From: Glycocaulis abyssi
Lineage (GTDB): Bacteria; Pseudomonadota; Alphaproteobacteria; Caulobacterales; Maricaulaceae
DNA: 64,000 nt
Assembly: GCF_041429775.1 (NCBI RefSeq)
Contig: NZ_CP163421.1
Coordinates: forward strand, 1,488,001 to 1,552,000
Direction: 5' to 3'
The number at the start of each line of letters is the position of its first letter. Position 1 is the first letter of the stretch. Positions 1 through 9,580 of this stretch are shown one piece after another. A program made the position numbers and the translations under genes. The notes under the pieces are model-generated. The model was not told where the DNA came from and ran no database searches. It saw only the letters and a list, made by a program, of their open reading frames with translations.

Positions 1-119
1 GTGATTACATCTGGCGTGCTGGTTAGCACGCAGAGGCCAAAGGGCAAATCCCGGCCAGCTCCGGCCAAGGCGCAAACGCCCCGCGACAAGCGGGCCAAAC
101 CCTTGCTAGAACGCTGCCC

Positions 120-1049
120 ATGACAAACGAAGACACCTCCCGCCCTGCCGACACGTTTGAGGAAATGGACGAGGCCGCAGCCTCCGGCGCGGTAACGGCT
201 ACCGATCCCGGCGCGGCCCATGGCAAATTCCGTCCCGGCATCGCCTCGCGCGTCGGCATGGCTATCGGGCGCGCTTTGCCGCCCGGCCGTCCGGGCCTGA
301 AGCTCGCCGGGCTTGCCCAGCCGCTCGCCATGAGCGCGCTGAAAGACGGCGTGGCCGATATCAAGGTGCTGGGCATGAAGCTGCGCCTGCACCCTAATGA
401 CAATCTGTCGGAGAAACGCGCCTTCCTGACCCCGCAATGCTTTGACGTGGTGGAGCTGGACGCGCTGCGCGCCGCCATGGGGCCGGGCAAGACCTTTATC
501 GATATCGGGGCCAATGCCGGGCTGTACAGCCTTGTCGCCGCAAAGGCCGGTGGCCGGGCGGCGCGGGTGATTGCGGTAGAGCCACAAGGCGAGATGCGCC
601 GCCGCCTCGCCTATAATGCGCGCACCAACAATCTGGAGAATATCGAGATTTCCGGCGTGGCGCTGGCCGATTATGAGGGCGAGAGCGTGATGCGCCTGAT
701 CGGGCATAATCGCGGCGGCACGCAGCTCGCCGTCACCGATGATGGCGCCAGCGGACGCACCACGGCCGTGCGCGTGGCAAAGCTCTCCACCCTGCTGGAG
801 GAAATGCGCGTCAGCCGGCTGGACGTGATGAAGATCGATGTCGAGGGCGGGGAGCTGGCCATTCTGGCCCCATACTTTGCCAGCGCGCCGCGCGAGATGT
901 GGCCGGAGACGATCATCATGGAGCGCCCGGCCATCAACAAGGTCGAGGCGGCGCGCGATGCGCTCTCGCTTGCCTGCTCACGCGGCTACCGGGTGGAGAC
1001 CGAGACCCATGCCAACGCCATTTTGAAACTCGCCCGCACCGAGGGCTGA
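120..1049 (+). CDS. FkbM family SAM-dependent methyltransferase
   Basis: A 309-residue cytoplasmic protein that probably O-methylates a sugar or polysaccharide intermediate using S-adenosylmethionine. The first ~115 residues are a variable leader. The Rossmann SAM motif FIDIGANAG lies near residue 125, the acidic ribose-binding stretch VIAVEPQG follows, and DVMKIDVEGGE near residue 236 is the diagnostic FkbM block. A 27-bp gap separates it from the MBOAT acyltransferase on the same strand, so they may form one operon for glycan decoration. The true substrate cannot be read from the sequence. Confidence 0.85.
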   Translation: MTNEDTSRPADTFEEMDEAAASGAVTATDPGAAHGKFRPGIASRVGMAIGRALPPGRPGLKLAGLAQPLAMSALKDGVADIKVLGMKLRLHPNDNLSEKRAFLTPQCFDVVELDALRAAMGPGKTFIDIGANAGLYSLVAAKAGGRAARVIAVEPQGEMRRRLAYNARTNNLENIEISGVALADYEGESVMRLIGHNRGGTQLAVTDDGASGRTTAVRVAKLSTLLEEMRVSRLDVMKIDVEGGELAILAPYFASAPREMWPETIIMERPAINKVEAARDALSLACSRGYRVETETHANAILKLARTEG

Positions 1050-1076
1050 CGGGAAGGCGCGGGGGGCAGACAGGGC

Positions 1077-2525
1077 ATGGTCTTCAGCACGCCGATATTC
1101 CTGTTCGTCTTCCTGCCGCTGACGGTTCTGGCGTTCTACGTGGTGAACCGGCGGCTGGGCCATGAGGCGGGGCTGATCTTCCTGCTGCTTGCCTCGCTGG
1201 TCTTCTATGGCTGGTGGGATGTGCGCTTCATGCCGCTCATCCTTGGCTCGATCGTGGTCAATTACGCCCTCGCGCGCGTTATCAGGCCCGGCAATGGCGG
1301 CTGGCTGCTAGCCTTTGGCGTTGCGCTCAATCTCGGCGCACTGGGCGTGTTCAAGTATGCCGACTTCTTCGTGCGCAATGTGAACGCGCTGACCGGGCTG
1401 GAACTGACCGAGCCCGGCCTGCCCTTGCCACTGGCCATATCCTTCTTCACCTTCCAGCAGATCGCCTTTCTGGTCGATTGCTCGCGCCGGATTACCAGCC
1501 CCGATGCGAAGCCGCACCGCTATGGCATGTTCGTCGCCTTTTTCCCCCAGCTCATCGCCGGGCCGATCGTGCATCACCGCCTGATGTCGCCGCAGCTGGG
1601 CGAGAAAGACCGCCAGCGCGATATCAGCGCCAATCTGGGCATCGGGCTGTCCATCTTCGCGGTCGGCCTCGCCAAGAAAGTGCTGCTGGCCGACAATCTC
1701 GCCCCTTACGCCAATGCCGCCTTTGACACGGCTGCCGCCGGAGAGCCGGTCGGGCTGTGGCTCGCCTGGACCGGAGCGCTCGCCTACACGCTGCAGATCT
1801 ATTTCGACTTTTCGGGCTATTCGGACATGGCGATGGGCATTGCGCGCATGTTCGGCTTTCAGCTGCCGGTCAATTTCAATGCGCCCTACAAGGCCCGCAA
1901 TATCACCGATTTCTGGCGGCGCTGGCACATCACCCTGTCGCAGTTCTTGCGCGACTATCTCTACGTGTCGCTCGGCGGCAACCGCAAGGGCTATGCCCGC
2001 ATGCTGGCCAATCTGATGATCGTCATGCTGCTGGGGGGATTGTGGCATGGCGCGGCGTGGACCTTCGTGGTCTGGGGCGGGCTGCACGGCGCGGCCCTGA
2101 TCTGGTGCCGGATGCTGGACCGCTGGTTGCCGAAGGGCCTCTTCGGGCGCTTCTGGATAGCCTCCAGCGCCTGCACCTTCCTGTTTGTCATCATCACCTG
2201 GGTGTTCTTCCGCGCCACCAGCTTTGATGCAGCCGCCATCATGCTGCAGGGCATGGCCGGACTGAACGGGCTGGGCGTCAATCCGGGCGACGGACCGTTC
2301 ATTGCCGCCATTATCGGCCTGATCCTGATCTGGTCGCTGCCGGAAACCGCGCAGATTTTCTACCGCCAGATCGAGGAGGGCGTGCTGAAGACCGCCAATG
2401 TCGCGCCGCCGCGCAAGGAGCGCTGGAAGGCGAATATGCGCTGGGGGATCGGCCTGTCGGTCCTGCTGTTTGCGTGCATGATCGCCAGCTGGTCCTATTC
2501 CGAATTCATCTATTACAATTTTTAG
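1077..2525 (+). CDS. MBOAT family O-acyltransferase (AlgI-like)
   Basis: A 482-residue polytopic inner-membrane protein of the AlgI/DltB type, which moves acyl groups (usually acetyl) across the membrane onto exported polysaccharide. About ten hydrophobic segments run through the protein. The family blocks DFWRRWHITLS (near residue 278) and GLWHGAAWTFVVWGGLHG (near 321, with the catalytic His) are intact. The TAG stop sits exactly at the left edge of a MITE-like insertion; the TA of the stop is the apparent target site. Before insertion the stop would have been six bases from the ATG of the partner gene. Confidence 0.92.
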   Translation: MVFSTPIFLFVFLPLTVLAFYVVNRRLGHEAGLIFLLLASLVFYGWWDVRFMPLILGSIVVNYALARVIRPGNGGWLLAFGVALNLGALGVFKYADFFVRNVNALTGLELTEPGLPLPLAISFFTFQQIAFLVDCSRRITSPDAKPHRYGMFVAFFPQLIAGPIVHHRLMSPQLGEKDRQRDISANLGIGLSIFAVGLAKKVLLADNLAPYANAAFDTAAAGEPVGLWLAWTGALAYTLQIYFDFSGYSDMAMGIARMFGFQLPVNFNAPYKARNITDFWRRWHITLSQFLRDYLYVSLGGNRKGYARMLANLMIVMLLGGLWHGAAWTFVVWGGLHGAALIWCRMLDRWLPKGLFGRFWIASSACTFLFVIITWVFFRATSFDAAAIMLQGMAGLNGLGVNPGDGPFIAAIIGLILIWSLPETAQIFYRQIEEGVLKTANVAPPRKERWKANMRWGIGLSVLLFACMIASWSYSEFIYYNF

Positions 2526-2791
2526 GCTGTACCGGCACTCAGGGTTTGGAGCGTGATATGCGCGAAAATTGTTCACTATCAGAAGCAGGCCCGATGGAAG
2601 GGTGGTCCCCTTTCGAGGGTATGCGACACAAGAGTGGGCGATTTTCGCCATACTCCTTCGGAGCGCGGCGGATTTCATCCCCGACAGCGTCGAGCCGCCC
2701 TTGTGGAGGGATGCTCCACGGCGGCCATCTCTCCTTGTCAGGCATGAAATCCGCTACGCGTCACGCCCGAAACCTGAGTGCCGGTACAGCC
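2525..2791. mobile_element. MITE-like element with 19-22 bp terminal inverted repeats
   Basis: A 267-bp non-coding insertion between two genes that belong together. The left end (2525-2543) reads GGCTGTACCGGCACTCAGG, and the right end (2773-2791) is its perfect reverse complement. The match continues through a TTT/AAA after a one-base bulge. The dinucleotide TA occurs on both sides (2523-2524 and 2792-2793), the target duplication typical of IS630/Tc1-mariner transposition. No transposase is encoded, so it would have to be mobilised in trans. No second copy is in this window. Confidence 0.8.
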
Positions 2792-2798
2792 TAGCCCC

Positions 2799-4067
2799 AT
2801 GCAGCGCTATACCCGCCTTTTCCTCATCATGCTCGGCAGCGCGCTCGCCCTGTTTGTGGCGTTCAACGCATTCGTCGATCCGTATGATACGGGGACGGGT
2901 CCGCGCATTGCCGGTCTCACCGCAGAGAAGACCCGCGTCCACGAGGACGGGCGGCGCGTGCAGGTCGGCCACCAGATAGGCCAGGTGGAAGCCGGCACGC
3001 TCATCACCGGGTCTTCGCGCACGGTGGACGGCTTTCCGATGGAGGTGGAGGACTGGCCGGGGGGCTTGTGGAACGCGGGCATCCGGGGATCGAACGCGTT
3101 CGAGCTGGCACATCTGGCCGCCATTGCGGGCCGGGAAGCTAACCTGCGCTGCTTCATCGTGGGTCTCGACATGGCCGAGTTTGCCAGCGGCGAGAAATAC
3201 AAGCCTGCCTTCCCGATCAGCCGTCTGGCCGACGGGCGCCGCTGGGTGGCAACAGCAAGGGTGACTCTCTCGCCCAACACGTTTGCCCGCGCCGTGCAGA
3301 CAGTGCAGGAGAACGTTACCGGCACCGCGCCGCAGCCGCCCTTCCGGGACGTGTACCAGCCTGGCGAGCAGTACCGGCGTTTCATGAACACGCCCCTTCC
3401 CACGCTCAGCTATTACCGCGCCATGCGCGTTTCGCCTGAACGGATGGACTTCCTCTTTTCCACGCTGGAGGCGCTGGCGCGCGAAGGCGTCCAGGTGATC
3501 GGCCATATCCACCCGGTCCATGCCTGGAACGAGGAAGCCATTTTTGCCGCCGGGCGCACGCAAGCCTATTTCGACTTCCGGGCTGAGATGGCGGCACGCT
3601 TTGCCGCGCTGGAGCAGGTTGGCGAGCCGGTAAACGCCTGCGTTCCCGGCGGCGTGGCCGTGCTGTGGGACTTTTCAGGTTATCAGCCGCCGTCCACAAC
3701 GCCCCTGCCAGCGCCGGACCAGACGATCAGCCATGATGTCTATCACGAGCCTGCGCACTATCTGCCCGCGCTGGGGCTGAACATGCTGGCCGTCATGCAG
3801 GCCGGCGAACCGATTGACGGGTTTGGCATCAATCTCAGCCAGAGCGATCCGCGCAATAGCGAGGCCGCCATTCTGGAGCGGCGCGAGGCGTATCGCAGCA
3901 CGCCCGATGGTGAAAGCCTGCACGCCATGCTGGCCCCGGCCCTGACAGAGACAGGCTCGCGCGGCTGGCAGAGCGTGGGTATCAGCCATGCTGAATGGCG
4001 CAGCCTGATTGCGCTGAACGGGGCGATAGCCAGCCGCGAGGAGCGGCTGGCCGCCAGCACCAACTAG
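2799..4067 (+). CDS. SGNH/AlgJ-like protein paired with the MBOAT acyltransferase
   Basis: A 422-residue protein with one N-terminal membrane segment (about residues 7-27) and the rest probably periplasmic. GSSRT near residue 71 resembles the nucleophile block of SGNH-type partners of MBOAT acyltransferases. DVYHEPAHY near residue 312, followed by LPALG, resembles their D-x-x-H block. The likely job is to take the acyl group from the MBOAT protein and attach it to a polymer. I chose the ATG at 2799 because an in-frame GTG at 2778 lies inside the inserted MITE. Whether expression still couples to the upstream gene across the insertion is unclear. Confidence 0.65.
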   Translation: MQRYTRLFLIMLGSALALFVAFNAFVDPYDTGTGPRIAGLTAEKTRVHEDGRRVQVGHQIGQVEAGTLITGSSRTVDGFPMEVEDWPGGLWNAGIRGSNAFELAHLAAIAGREANLRCFIVGLDMAEFASGEKYKPAFPISRLADGRRWVATARVTLSPNTFARAVQTVQENVTGTAPQPPFRDVYQPGEQYRRFMNTPLPTLSYYRAMRVSPERMDFLFSTLEALAREGVQVIGHIHPVHAWNEEAIFAAGRTQAYFDFRAEMAARFAALEQVGEPVNACVPGGVAVLWDFSGYQPPSTTPLPAPDQTISHDVYHEPAHYLPALGLNMLAVMQAGEPIDGFGINLSQSDPRNSEAAILERREAYRSTPDGESLHAMLAPALTETGSRGWQSVGISHAEWRSLIALNGAIASREERLAASTN

Positions 4068-4702
4068 TTGCGCTGACGCAGGAGCTTTTTGAGGAAGTAT
4101 TGCAGCCCGCCACGGTTTTCCTTGCGGTCCAGCTCGTCCTGACTGGTCAGGAAGGTGACCTGGATCACGTAGCGTTCACCCTCGAACGGCAGATGGCCGT
4201 GCCAGGAATTATCCGAGCGCAGGAAGGCAAAGACCTGCCCGGCCAGCGGTGGCACCTGGGCGGCATAATCGGCAAAATCATCCGGCCCGTTCAGGACGCG
4301 GATACAGCCTGCATCACTCTCATCCCAGTGCTCATTGAGATAGAGCAGCATGGTGAGAATTTTCGATTTTGAATCGTTGTGGATCGGTCCGTCTGACAGC
4401 TTGGAGATACGCCGCACCGTAATCATGCGCGGCTTGCCGGTGAGATCGATGCCCAGCTTCTCACCCAGAATTTCCGCAAGGCGCGGGCTCATCAGATCAT
4501 CGGTAATGGCGGCGAACGCACCTTTGCGCTCCAGCTTTGAGAGCGGCAGATAGCCCGGTTCGTTGATGGCGGGATAGTCGGCGCGGATCTGCGCCGCCTG
4601 CTCGGGCGTTACCACACTTTCGGCCATCAGATAGGTATAGGGCTGATGCTGCACCGGACCGGCGGCCAGAGCCTCGAAATTCATCAGTGCGGAGGAACTC
4701 AT
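4064..4702 (-). CDS. 2-oxoglutarate/Fe(II)-dependent oxygenase family protein
   Basis: A 212-residue cytoplasmic protein with a prolyl-hydroxylase-like double-stranded beta-helix. GPIHND supplies the H-x-D iron pair (H108, D110). SWHGH near residue 167 gives the distal His, and GERYVIQ (R177) the likely 2-oxoglutarate anchor. The start at 4702 is preceded by an AAAGGA-like ribosome site; a longer reading to 4765 has no such site. It is convergent with the SGNH-like gene and their ends overlap by four bases. The substrate is unknown; small members of this family often act on surface sugars or proteins. Confidence 0.75.
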   Translation of the reverse strand: MSSSALMNFEALAAGPVQHQPYTYLMAESVVTPEQAAQIRADYPAINEPGYLPLSKLERKGAFAAITDDLMSPRLAEILGEKLGIDLTGKPRMITVRRISKLSDGPIHNDSKSKILTMLLYLNEHWDESDAGCIRVLNGPDDFADYAAQVPPLAGQVFAFLRSDNSWHGHLPFEGERYVIQVTFLTSQDELDRKENRGGLQYFLKKLLRQRN

Positions 4703-4813
4703 GGACGATCCTTTGAAACCGGCTGGCTTGCTGTAAGTTCTATCTACTATTGCTGACTGCACCATTCAATCGGCCTGCGCTTACGCGCCGCAACCGACAT
4801 CAGGGAGACATCC

Positions 4814-5746
4814 ATGGCCAAGCCCGACATCATCATTGACGGTCGCAAGAAGGATCTGGGCGGATTTCAGGTGGCCCGCGTCCTGCCCTTTGCCAAAAAG
4901 CGCATGGTTGGCCCGTTCGTGTTCTTCGACGAAATGGGTCCGGCAAAATTCGCGCCCGGCAATGGCATTGATGTGCGCCCGCACCCGCATATCGGGCTGG
5001 CCACCGTCACCTATCTGTTCGAGGGCGAGATGCACCATGCCGACAGCCTCGGGGTGTCGCAGGCAGTCCTGCCCGGCGCCGTCAATCTGATGATTGCCGG
5101 CAGCGGCATCACGCATTCAGAGCGCACCGACCCGGAAGTGCGCGCGCGCGGCTTTTCCCTGCACGGCATCCAGACCTGGATCGCCCTGCCCGAAGCGCGC
5201 GAGGAAGACATGGCCAGCTTCGAGCATCACGCCGCCGAGACGCTGCCGGTCTTCGTCGAAGGCGGCTCGACCATCCGCCTGATTATCGGCTCGGCCTACG
5301 GCCACACCGCGCCCACGACCATGCTGTCGCCGACGATCTATTTCCATGCGGAGATGGAACCGGGCGCGTCCCTGACCCTGCCCGAAGGCCATGACGAGCT
5401 GGCGGTCTATCTGGTGTCAGGCGATGTGGAGATGGGCGGCGTGGCACTGGAGCCCGGACAGATGGGCGCGATTGATGGTGCCACCACCACCCTCACGACC
5501 GGTAATGGCGCGCGGGTGATGGTGCTGGGCGGAGCGGTAGTGGGCCAGCGCTTCATTGAGTGGAATTTTGTCTCATCTTCCAAGGCGCGCCTTGAGAAAG
5601 CCAAGGAAGACTGGCGCGCCAGCGCCGCTGGCGGCTGGACCGGCACACCCTTCACCCTGCCGCCGGGCGAGAACGAACACATCCCCCTGCCCGGCGATGA
5701 CCTGCCAGAGCCCCCTGCCCCGTCGAAGGACTGCCCGACGACCTGA
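4814..5746 (+). CDS. Pirin family protein
   Basis: A 310-residue bicupin of usual pirin length. The N-terminal cupin carries the metal set HPHIG (H56, H58), EMHHADS (near 73) and THSER (near 98). The C-terminal cupin ends in a pirin_C region containing EWNFVSSSKARLEKAKEDW. Bacterial pirins bind iron; some act as quercetin dioxygenases or redox-responsive regulators. The ATG at 4814 follows a GGGAGA ribosome site. Confidence 0.93.
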   Translation: MAKPDIIIDGRKKDLGGFQVARVLPFAKKRMVGPFVFFDEMGPAKFAPGNGIDVRPHPHIGLATVTYLFEGEMHHADSLGVSQAVLPGAVNLMIAGSGITHSERTDPEVRARGFSLHGIQTWIALPEAREEDMASFEHHAAETLPVFVEGGSTIRLIIGSAYGHTAPTTMLSPTIYFHAEMEPGASLTLPEGHDELAVYLVSGDVEMGGVALEPGQMGAIDGATTTLTTGNGARVMVLGGAVVGQRFIEWNFVSSSKARLEKAKEDWRASAAGGWTGTPFTLPPGENEHIPLPGDDLPEPPAPSKDCPTT

Positions 5747-5816
5747 ACCGCCAGAATATCTTTCGTCATTCCGGGCGAACCGGGGTCACCAGTTTCAGCA
5801 CAATCCCCTCCACCGG

Positions 5817-5962
5817 GGTCCCCCGCCCCGACGGGGGACCCAGTAACTTCAGAACACCGTCAGACGGTTCCGAAGCTTCGAGGCGGGGTGTAGATGTCTT
5901 CTGATGCCGGTCGCCGTTCAGACATGCCGGAAGCCTCGTCTGGATCCCCGGTCAAGCCGGGG
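5817..5962. repeat. Intergenic hairpin repeats
   Basis: The gap between the pirin gene and the DUF2891 gene (convergent) holds two strong hairpins: a perfect 9-bp stem GGTCCCCCG/CGGGGGACC with a 6-nt loop at 5817-5840, and CCCCGG-tcaag-CCGGGG at 5946-5962. Phrases such as CGTCATTCCGGGCG and CTGGATCCCCGG are typical of short dispersed repeats in alphaproteobacterial genomes. They may also end transcription from both sides, though no T-run follows either stem. Confidence 0.6.
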
Positions 5963-6010
5963 AACCCGGGTTGTGGCCTTCATCCGGTTTAAGGAGGTCT
6001 GGCCCCGGGT

Positions 6011-7138
6011 CTACTCCGGCAACATCGCCTCGAGTGCCTTGCCGGTCACCAGATAGGTGGCAAAGCTCGCCAGCCAGTGGCTGCCCTCATAATGTTCATC
6101 AGAGACCGATGCGACGCCCGCTTCGCGGTGCTCGGCGGCTGCGGCGAGCAGCGAGGCAATACGCGCATCGCCTTCGGGCAGGCGGGCGGCAATCGCGTCG
6201 AGATTCCAGGCACGTGACAGGTTGAACCCGTCCAGATGGACCAGCTTGCCGTCTGTCGGGTCCAGCACCACGCCGGGGCTGATCCAGTCAGCACTGCCAT
6301 CGTCCGGGATTTGCGGCATGAAGGCGGCCAACCAGTCAGAAAACTCTGACTGGCTCATCACCCGGCGCATCAGATCGGCCTGCATCAGGCAGGGCGACAG
6401 GAAATCCTCGCCCGATGGCTCATAGGCCAGCGGGCAGTTCACGTCGCCCAGATGAAACTCACGCGTCTTCTCCACCAGCAGCGCTTCCAGCTCGCCATGC
6501 CCGGTCTGGCGTGCCCAGTCGAGCGCCAAAGCAAAGCCGAACGCGGTCTGGTTATGGGTGCCAGAGCGCACCGGGTAGACCAGGTTTGGCAGCCATTCGA
6601 GATAGCGGCCGACGGCGACTTCCTCCAGCGGCCGCAGGGTTTCGGCCCAGCGCTGCGCGTCGGCATCGTCGAAGCTGCGCAGTTCCGCCGTCAGCTGGAG
6701 GAGCCATGCAAGCCCGTATGGGCGCTCAAACGACGCCCGGCCTTCACCCGCCATGTAAGCCGCCTCCACGGCGGCGGCTTCGCTGGTGAAGTTCTGCTCC
6801 AGCGCGGCGCGTGCCTCAGCCGCGATCGGCGCATCGGGGTTAAGGCGCATCAGGCGCACCAGCAGCCAGTGGCCATGCACCGCAGAATGCCAGTCATAAC
6901 AGCCATAGAAGATCGGGGTGAGCTGGCTGGGCGGCAGCGCATCGGCGTCGGAATGCAGCACGTGCGCGATCTTGTTGGGGTATTCGCGGTGTACACAATC
7001 CAGCGCCAGCCGGGCGAAGCGTTCCACCTCCGCGACATTGAGATTCACACTGCCCTCCTGCGCGTTCGCTGCGTTGCCACTGGCCAGCAGGCTGGCGCCC
7101 AAAGCCATACCTGCCAGCAATTTTGTCAGCCTTGTCAT
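6011..7138 (-). CDS. DUF2891 family protein, exported
   Basis: A 375-residue protein. The first ~26 residues form a clear signal peptide (KLLAGMALGASLLASGNAANA), so it is probably periplasmic. Motifs FYGCYDWHSAVHGHW, PYGLAWLLQL, GTHNQTAFG and EGSHWLASFATYL match the alpha/alpha-barrel-like DUF2891 family, which has no established reaction. The conserved Trp, His and Tyr residues resemble glycan-processing (alpha/alpha)6 enzymes, but that is inference only. Confidence 0.8.
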   Translation of the reverse strand: MTRLTKLLAGMALGASLLASGNAANAQEGSVNLNVAEVERFARLALDCVHREYPNKIAHVLHSDADALPPSQLTPIFYGCYDWHSAVHGHWLLVRLMRLNPDAPIAAEARAALEQNFTSEAAAVEAAYMAGEGRASFERPYGLAWLLQLTAELRSFDDADAQRWAETLRPLEEVAVGRYLEWLPNLVYPVRSGTHNQTAFGFALALDWARQTGHGELEALLVEKTREFHLGDVNCPLAYEPSGEDFLSPCLMQADLMRRVMSQSEFSDWLAAFMPQIPDDGSADWISPGVVLDPTDGKLVHLDGFNLSRAWNLDAIAARLPEGDARIASLLAAAAEHREAGVASVSDEHYEGSHWLASFATYLVTGKALEAMLPE

Positions 7139-7300
7139 CTGCCAATCTCCCCGGACTTTGCGTGAAATCCACCCTATGCGTCGGCACGCGGGAGGGAAAG
7201 CGCCGCACTTTGTGTACTTGGCCTTGGCCGCCTTTCGGGGCTAGAAGGGGTGTCATGCACGACAAGGCCCCGGCAAGCGGGCCAGTCTGAGGGAGATATC

Positions 7301-8923
7301 ATGTCTGACGTAGCAACGCCGATCCGCGATCTGCGCGATCTGGGTATTACCCGTCCAGGCAAGCTGAACATCAACTGGCTTGAACCGGCCCTTTACGAAG
7401 AGGCCATCCGCCGCGGCGAAGGCCGCGTGGCAAAGGGTGGCGCGCTGCTGGTCGAGACCGGCCAGCACACCGGCCGCTCGGCGCGCGACAAGTTCACCGT
7501 GCGCGACGACAATACCGAATCGCGCATCTGGTGGGACTTCAACGCCTCGATGACACCGGCCCATTTTGATGCGCTCTGGACCGATATGCGCGCCCATATG
7601 GAGGGCCGTGAACTCTTCGTGCAGGAGCTGTTCGCTGGCGCTGACAAAACCCACCGGCTGAATGTGCGCGTCGTCTCCGAGCTGGCCTGGCATTCGCTGT
7701 TCATCCGCCATTTGCTGCGCCGGCCTGAAAACGCAGAACTGGCGGATTTCGCAGCAGAGTTCACCATCGTGAACCTGCCAAGTTTCCGCGCCGACGAGAC
7801 CCGCCACGGCACACGCCACGGCTCGCAAACCGTCATCGCGATCAATTTCACCGAGAAGCTGGTCCTGATCGGCGGCACCTCCTACGCCGGAGAGACCAAG
7901 AAGGCCGTCTTCACCATCCTGAACTACCTCCTGCCTGAAAAACAGATCATGCCGATGCATTGCTCAGTCAATGTGGGCGAGAAGGGCGATAGCGCGGTCT
8001 TTTTCGGCCTGTCAGGCACCGGCAAGACCACCCTCTCGGCTGATCCGAAACGCAAGCTGATCGGGGATGACGAACATGGCTGGTCGGAAAACGGCCTCTT
8101 CAATTTCGAGGGCGGCTGCTATGCCAAGATGATCCGTCTGTCCAAAGAGGCCGAGCCAGACATCCACGCCACCACGGCGATGTGGGGCACGGTGCTGGAA
8201 AACGTTGTCATGGACCCGGCGACGCGTGAGCTCGACCTTGATAGCGCGCAGCTGGCGGAGAACTCGCGCGGCGCCTATCCCCTCCACTACATTCCCAATG
8301 CTTGCGACAAAAATACATGCGGGCATCCCTCCACGCTGGTCATGCTGACCTGTGATGCGTTTGGCGTGATGCCGCCGATTGCCCGGCTAACCCCGGCGCA
8401 GGCCATGTATCACTTCCTGTCGGGCTATACGGCCAAGGTTGCAGGCACCGAAAAGGGCGTGACCGAACCGTCTGCCACCTTCTCCACCTGCTTTGGCGCG
8501 CCCTTCATGCCGCGCCATCCGGCCGAGTACGGCAATCTGCTGCGCGAGCTGATCGCGCGCCATGGCGTGCAGTGCTGGCTGGTCAATACTGGTTGGACCG
8601 GCGGCGCCTATGGCGTGGGCCACCGCATGCCGATCCGCGCCACGCGCACACTCCTGAACGCAGCCATCGACGGATCGCTGTCAGCGGCCCAGTTCCGGAA
8701 AGATCCGGTCTTCGGCTTTGATGTGCCGGTATCAGTCCCCGGCATCGACCCGGCCATACTTGATCCGCGCCAGACCTGGAGCGATGCCGCCGCCTATGAC
8801 GCGCAGGCGCTGAAACTGGCCGACATGTTCGTGGCGAACTTTGAAAAGTTCGAGACCCATGTCGATCCGGCGGTGCGAGCCTCTGCCCCCAGCCCGGACG
8901 CCATTCGCGCGGCAGCGGAGTAG
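7301..8923 (+). CDS. pckA: Phosphoenolpyruvate carboxykinase (ATP)
   Basis: Catalyses oxaloacetate + ATP to phosphoenolpyruvate + CO2, the first committed step of gluconeogenesis, in the cytoplasm. At 540 residues it has the usual length. The P-loop [16 protein letters not shown] is near residue 236, the metal site IGDDEHGW near 253, and [12 protein letters not shown] near 428. I chose the ATG at 7301 because it follows GAGGGAG and removes an unrelated N-terminal extension. The GNAT gene starts 14 bp downstream and may be co-transcribed. Confidence 0.97.
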   Translation: MSDVATPIRDLRDLGITRPGKLNINWLEPALYEEAIRRGEGRVAKGGALLVETGQHTGRSARDKFTVRDDNTESRIWWDFNASMTPAHFDALWTDMRAHMEGRELFVQELFAGADKTHRLNVRVVSELAWHSLFIRHLLRRPENAELADFAAEFTIVNLPSFRADETRHGTRHGSQTVIAINFTEKLVLIGGTSYAGETKKAVFTILNYLLPEKQIMPMHCSVNVGEKGDSAVFFGLSGTGKTTLSADPKRKLIGDDEHGWSENGLFNFEGGCYAKMIRLSKEAEPDIHATTAMWGTVLENVVMDPATRELDLDSAQLAENSRGAYPLHYIPNACDKNTCGHPSTLVMLTCDAFGVMPPIARLTPAQAMYHFLSGYTAKVAGTEKGVTEPSATFSTCFGAPFMPRHPAEYGNLLRELIARHGVQCWLVNTGWTGGAYGVGHRMPIRATRTLLNAAIDGSLSAAQFRKDPVFGFDVPVSVPGIDPAILDPRQTWSDAAAYDAQALKLADMFVANFEKFETHVDPAVRASAPSPDAIRAAAE

Positions 8924-8937
8924 CTGGCAGGGCCAAA

Positions 8938-9393
8938 ATGAAGATCGTCCGGCTAGCCCAAGACGATACAGCCCTGTTCACCGAATGGCTGACGCTGTTT
9001 GGAAAGGCGTTTGACGAACCGGACACCTATACCGGCGCCATGCCCTCTGCGGGTTATCGCGACCGGCTGCTTGCCAATCCTGATTTCATCGCGCTGGCGG
9101 CTGTCGATAGCGGTAAAGTTGTCGGCGCGCTCGCGGCCTATGTGCTGGTCAAGTTCGAGCAGGAACGCAGCGAGATCTACATTTACGACCTCGCCGTGGA
9201 CGAGGCCCACCGGCGTAAAGGCGTCGCCACCGCGCTTCTCAACGAGACGCGCCATATCGCGCACGACATCGGTGCATGGGTGATCTATGTGCAGGCCGAT
9301 TACGTCGACCCGCCGGCGGTAGCGCTCTACACCAAGCTTGGCGCGCGCGAAGACGTGCTCCATTTCGACATGACGCCGCTGAAGCGGGGGTAG
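8938..9393 (+). CDS. GNAT acetyltransferase, AAC(3)-I-like
   Basis: A 151-residue acetyltransferase with close resemblance to the AAC(3)-I family that acetylates the 3-amino group of gentamicin-type aminoglycosides. Diagnostic stretches are FIALAAVDSGKVVGALAAY, RSEIYIYDLAV, the acetyl-CoA loop HRRKGVATALL, and WVIYVQADYVDPPAVALYTK. It sits in a housekeeping context directly after pckA, with no integron attC site or insertion sequence nearby, so it looks like a native chromosomal homologue rather than an acquired cassette. Whether it confers resistance is unknown. Confidence 0.85.
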   Translation: MKIVRLAQDDTALFTEWLTLFGKAFDEPDTYTGAMPSAGYRDRLLANPDFIALAAVDSGKVVGALAAYVLVKFEQERSEIYIYDLAVDEAHRRKGVATALLNETRHIAHDIGAWVIYVQADYVDPPAVALYTKLGAREDVLHFDMTPLKRG

Positions 9394-9416
9394 TCCGTCC
9401 CGCACCCCAGCTCGTC

Positions 9417-9497
9417 ACCCCCACGCAAGTGGGGGTCCAGAGATCAAAGGGCGAAGGCCGTTGCCAATCAGCTCTGGATTCCCGCCTCAAGCGGGAA
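9417..9497. repeat. Pair of intergenic hairpin repeats
   Basis: ACCCCCAC-gcaa-GTGGGGGT at 9417-9436 and TTCCCGC-ctcaa-GCGGGAA at 9479-9497 are perfect stems. They are flanked by the complementary phrases CCAGAG and CTCTGG, so the whole stretch can also fold as one larger structure. The same style of repeat occurs after the pirin gene. It lies between convergent genes and may serve as a bidirectional transcription end. Confidence 0.55.
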
Positions 9498-9580
9498 CGA
9501 CCAGAGAGGGGTGCTGGAACCATTTTCCCTCATCCTGAGGGGCTTCGTCAGAAGCCGTCTCGAAGGAGGAGGGAAAATTG

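Noticed and set aside
1308-2678. Long 456-residue frame on the minus strand
   Set aside because: It lies opposite the MBOAT gene, has His/Arg/Gln-rich low-information sequence, and is a GC-rich shadow.
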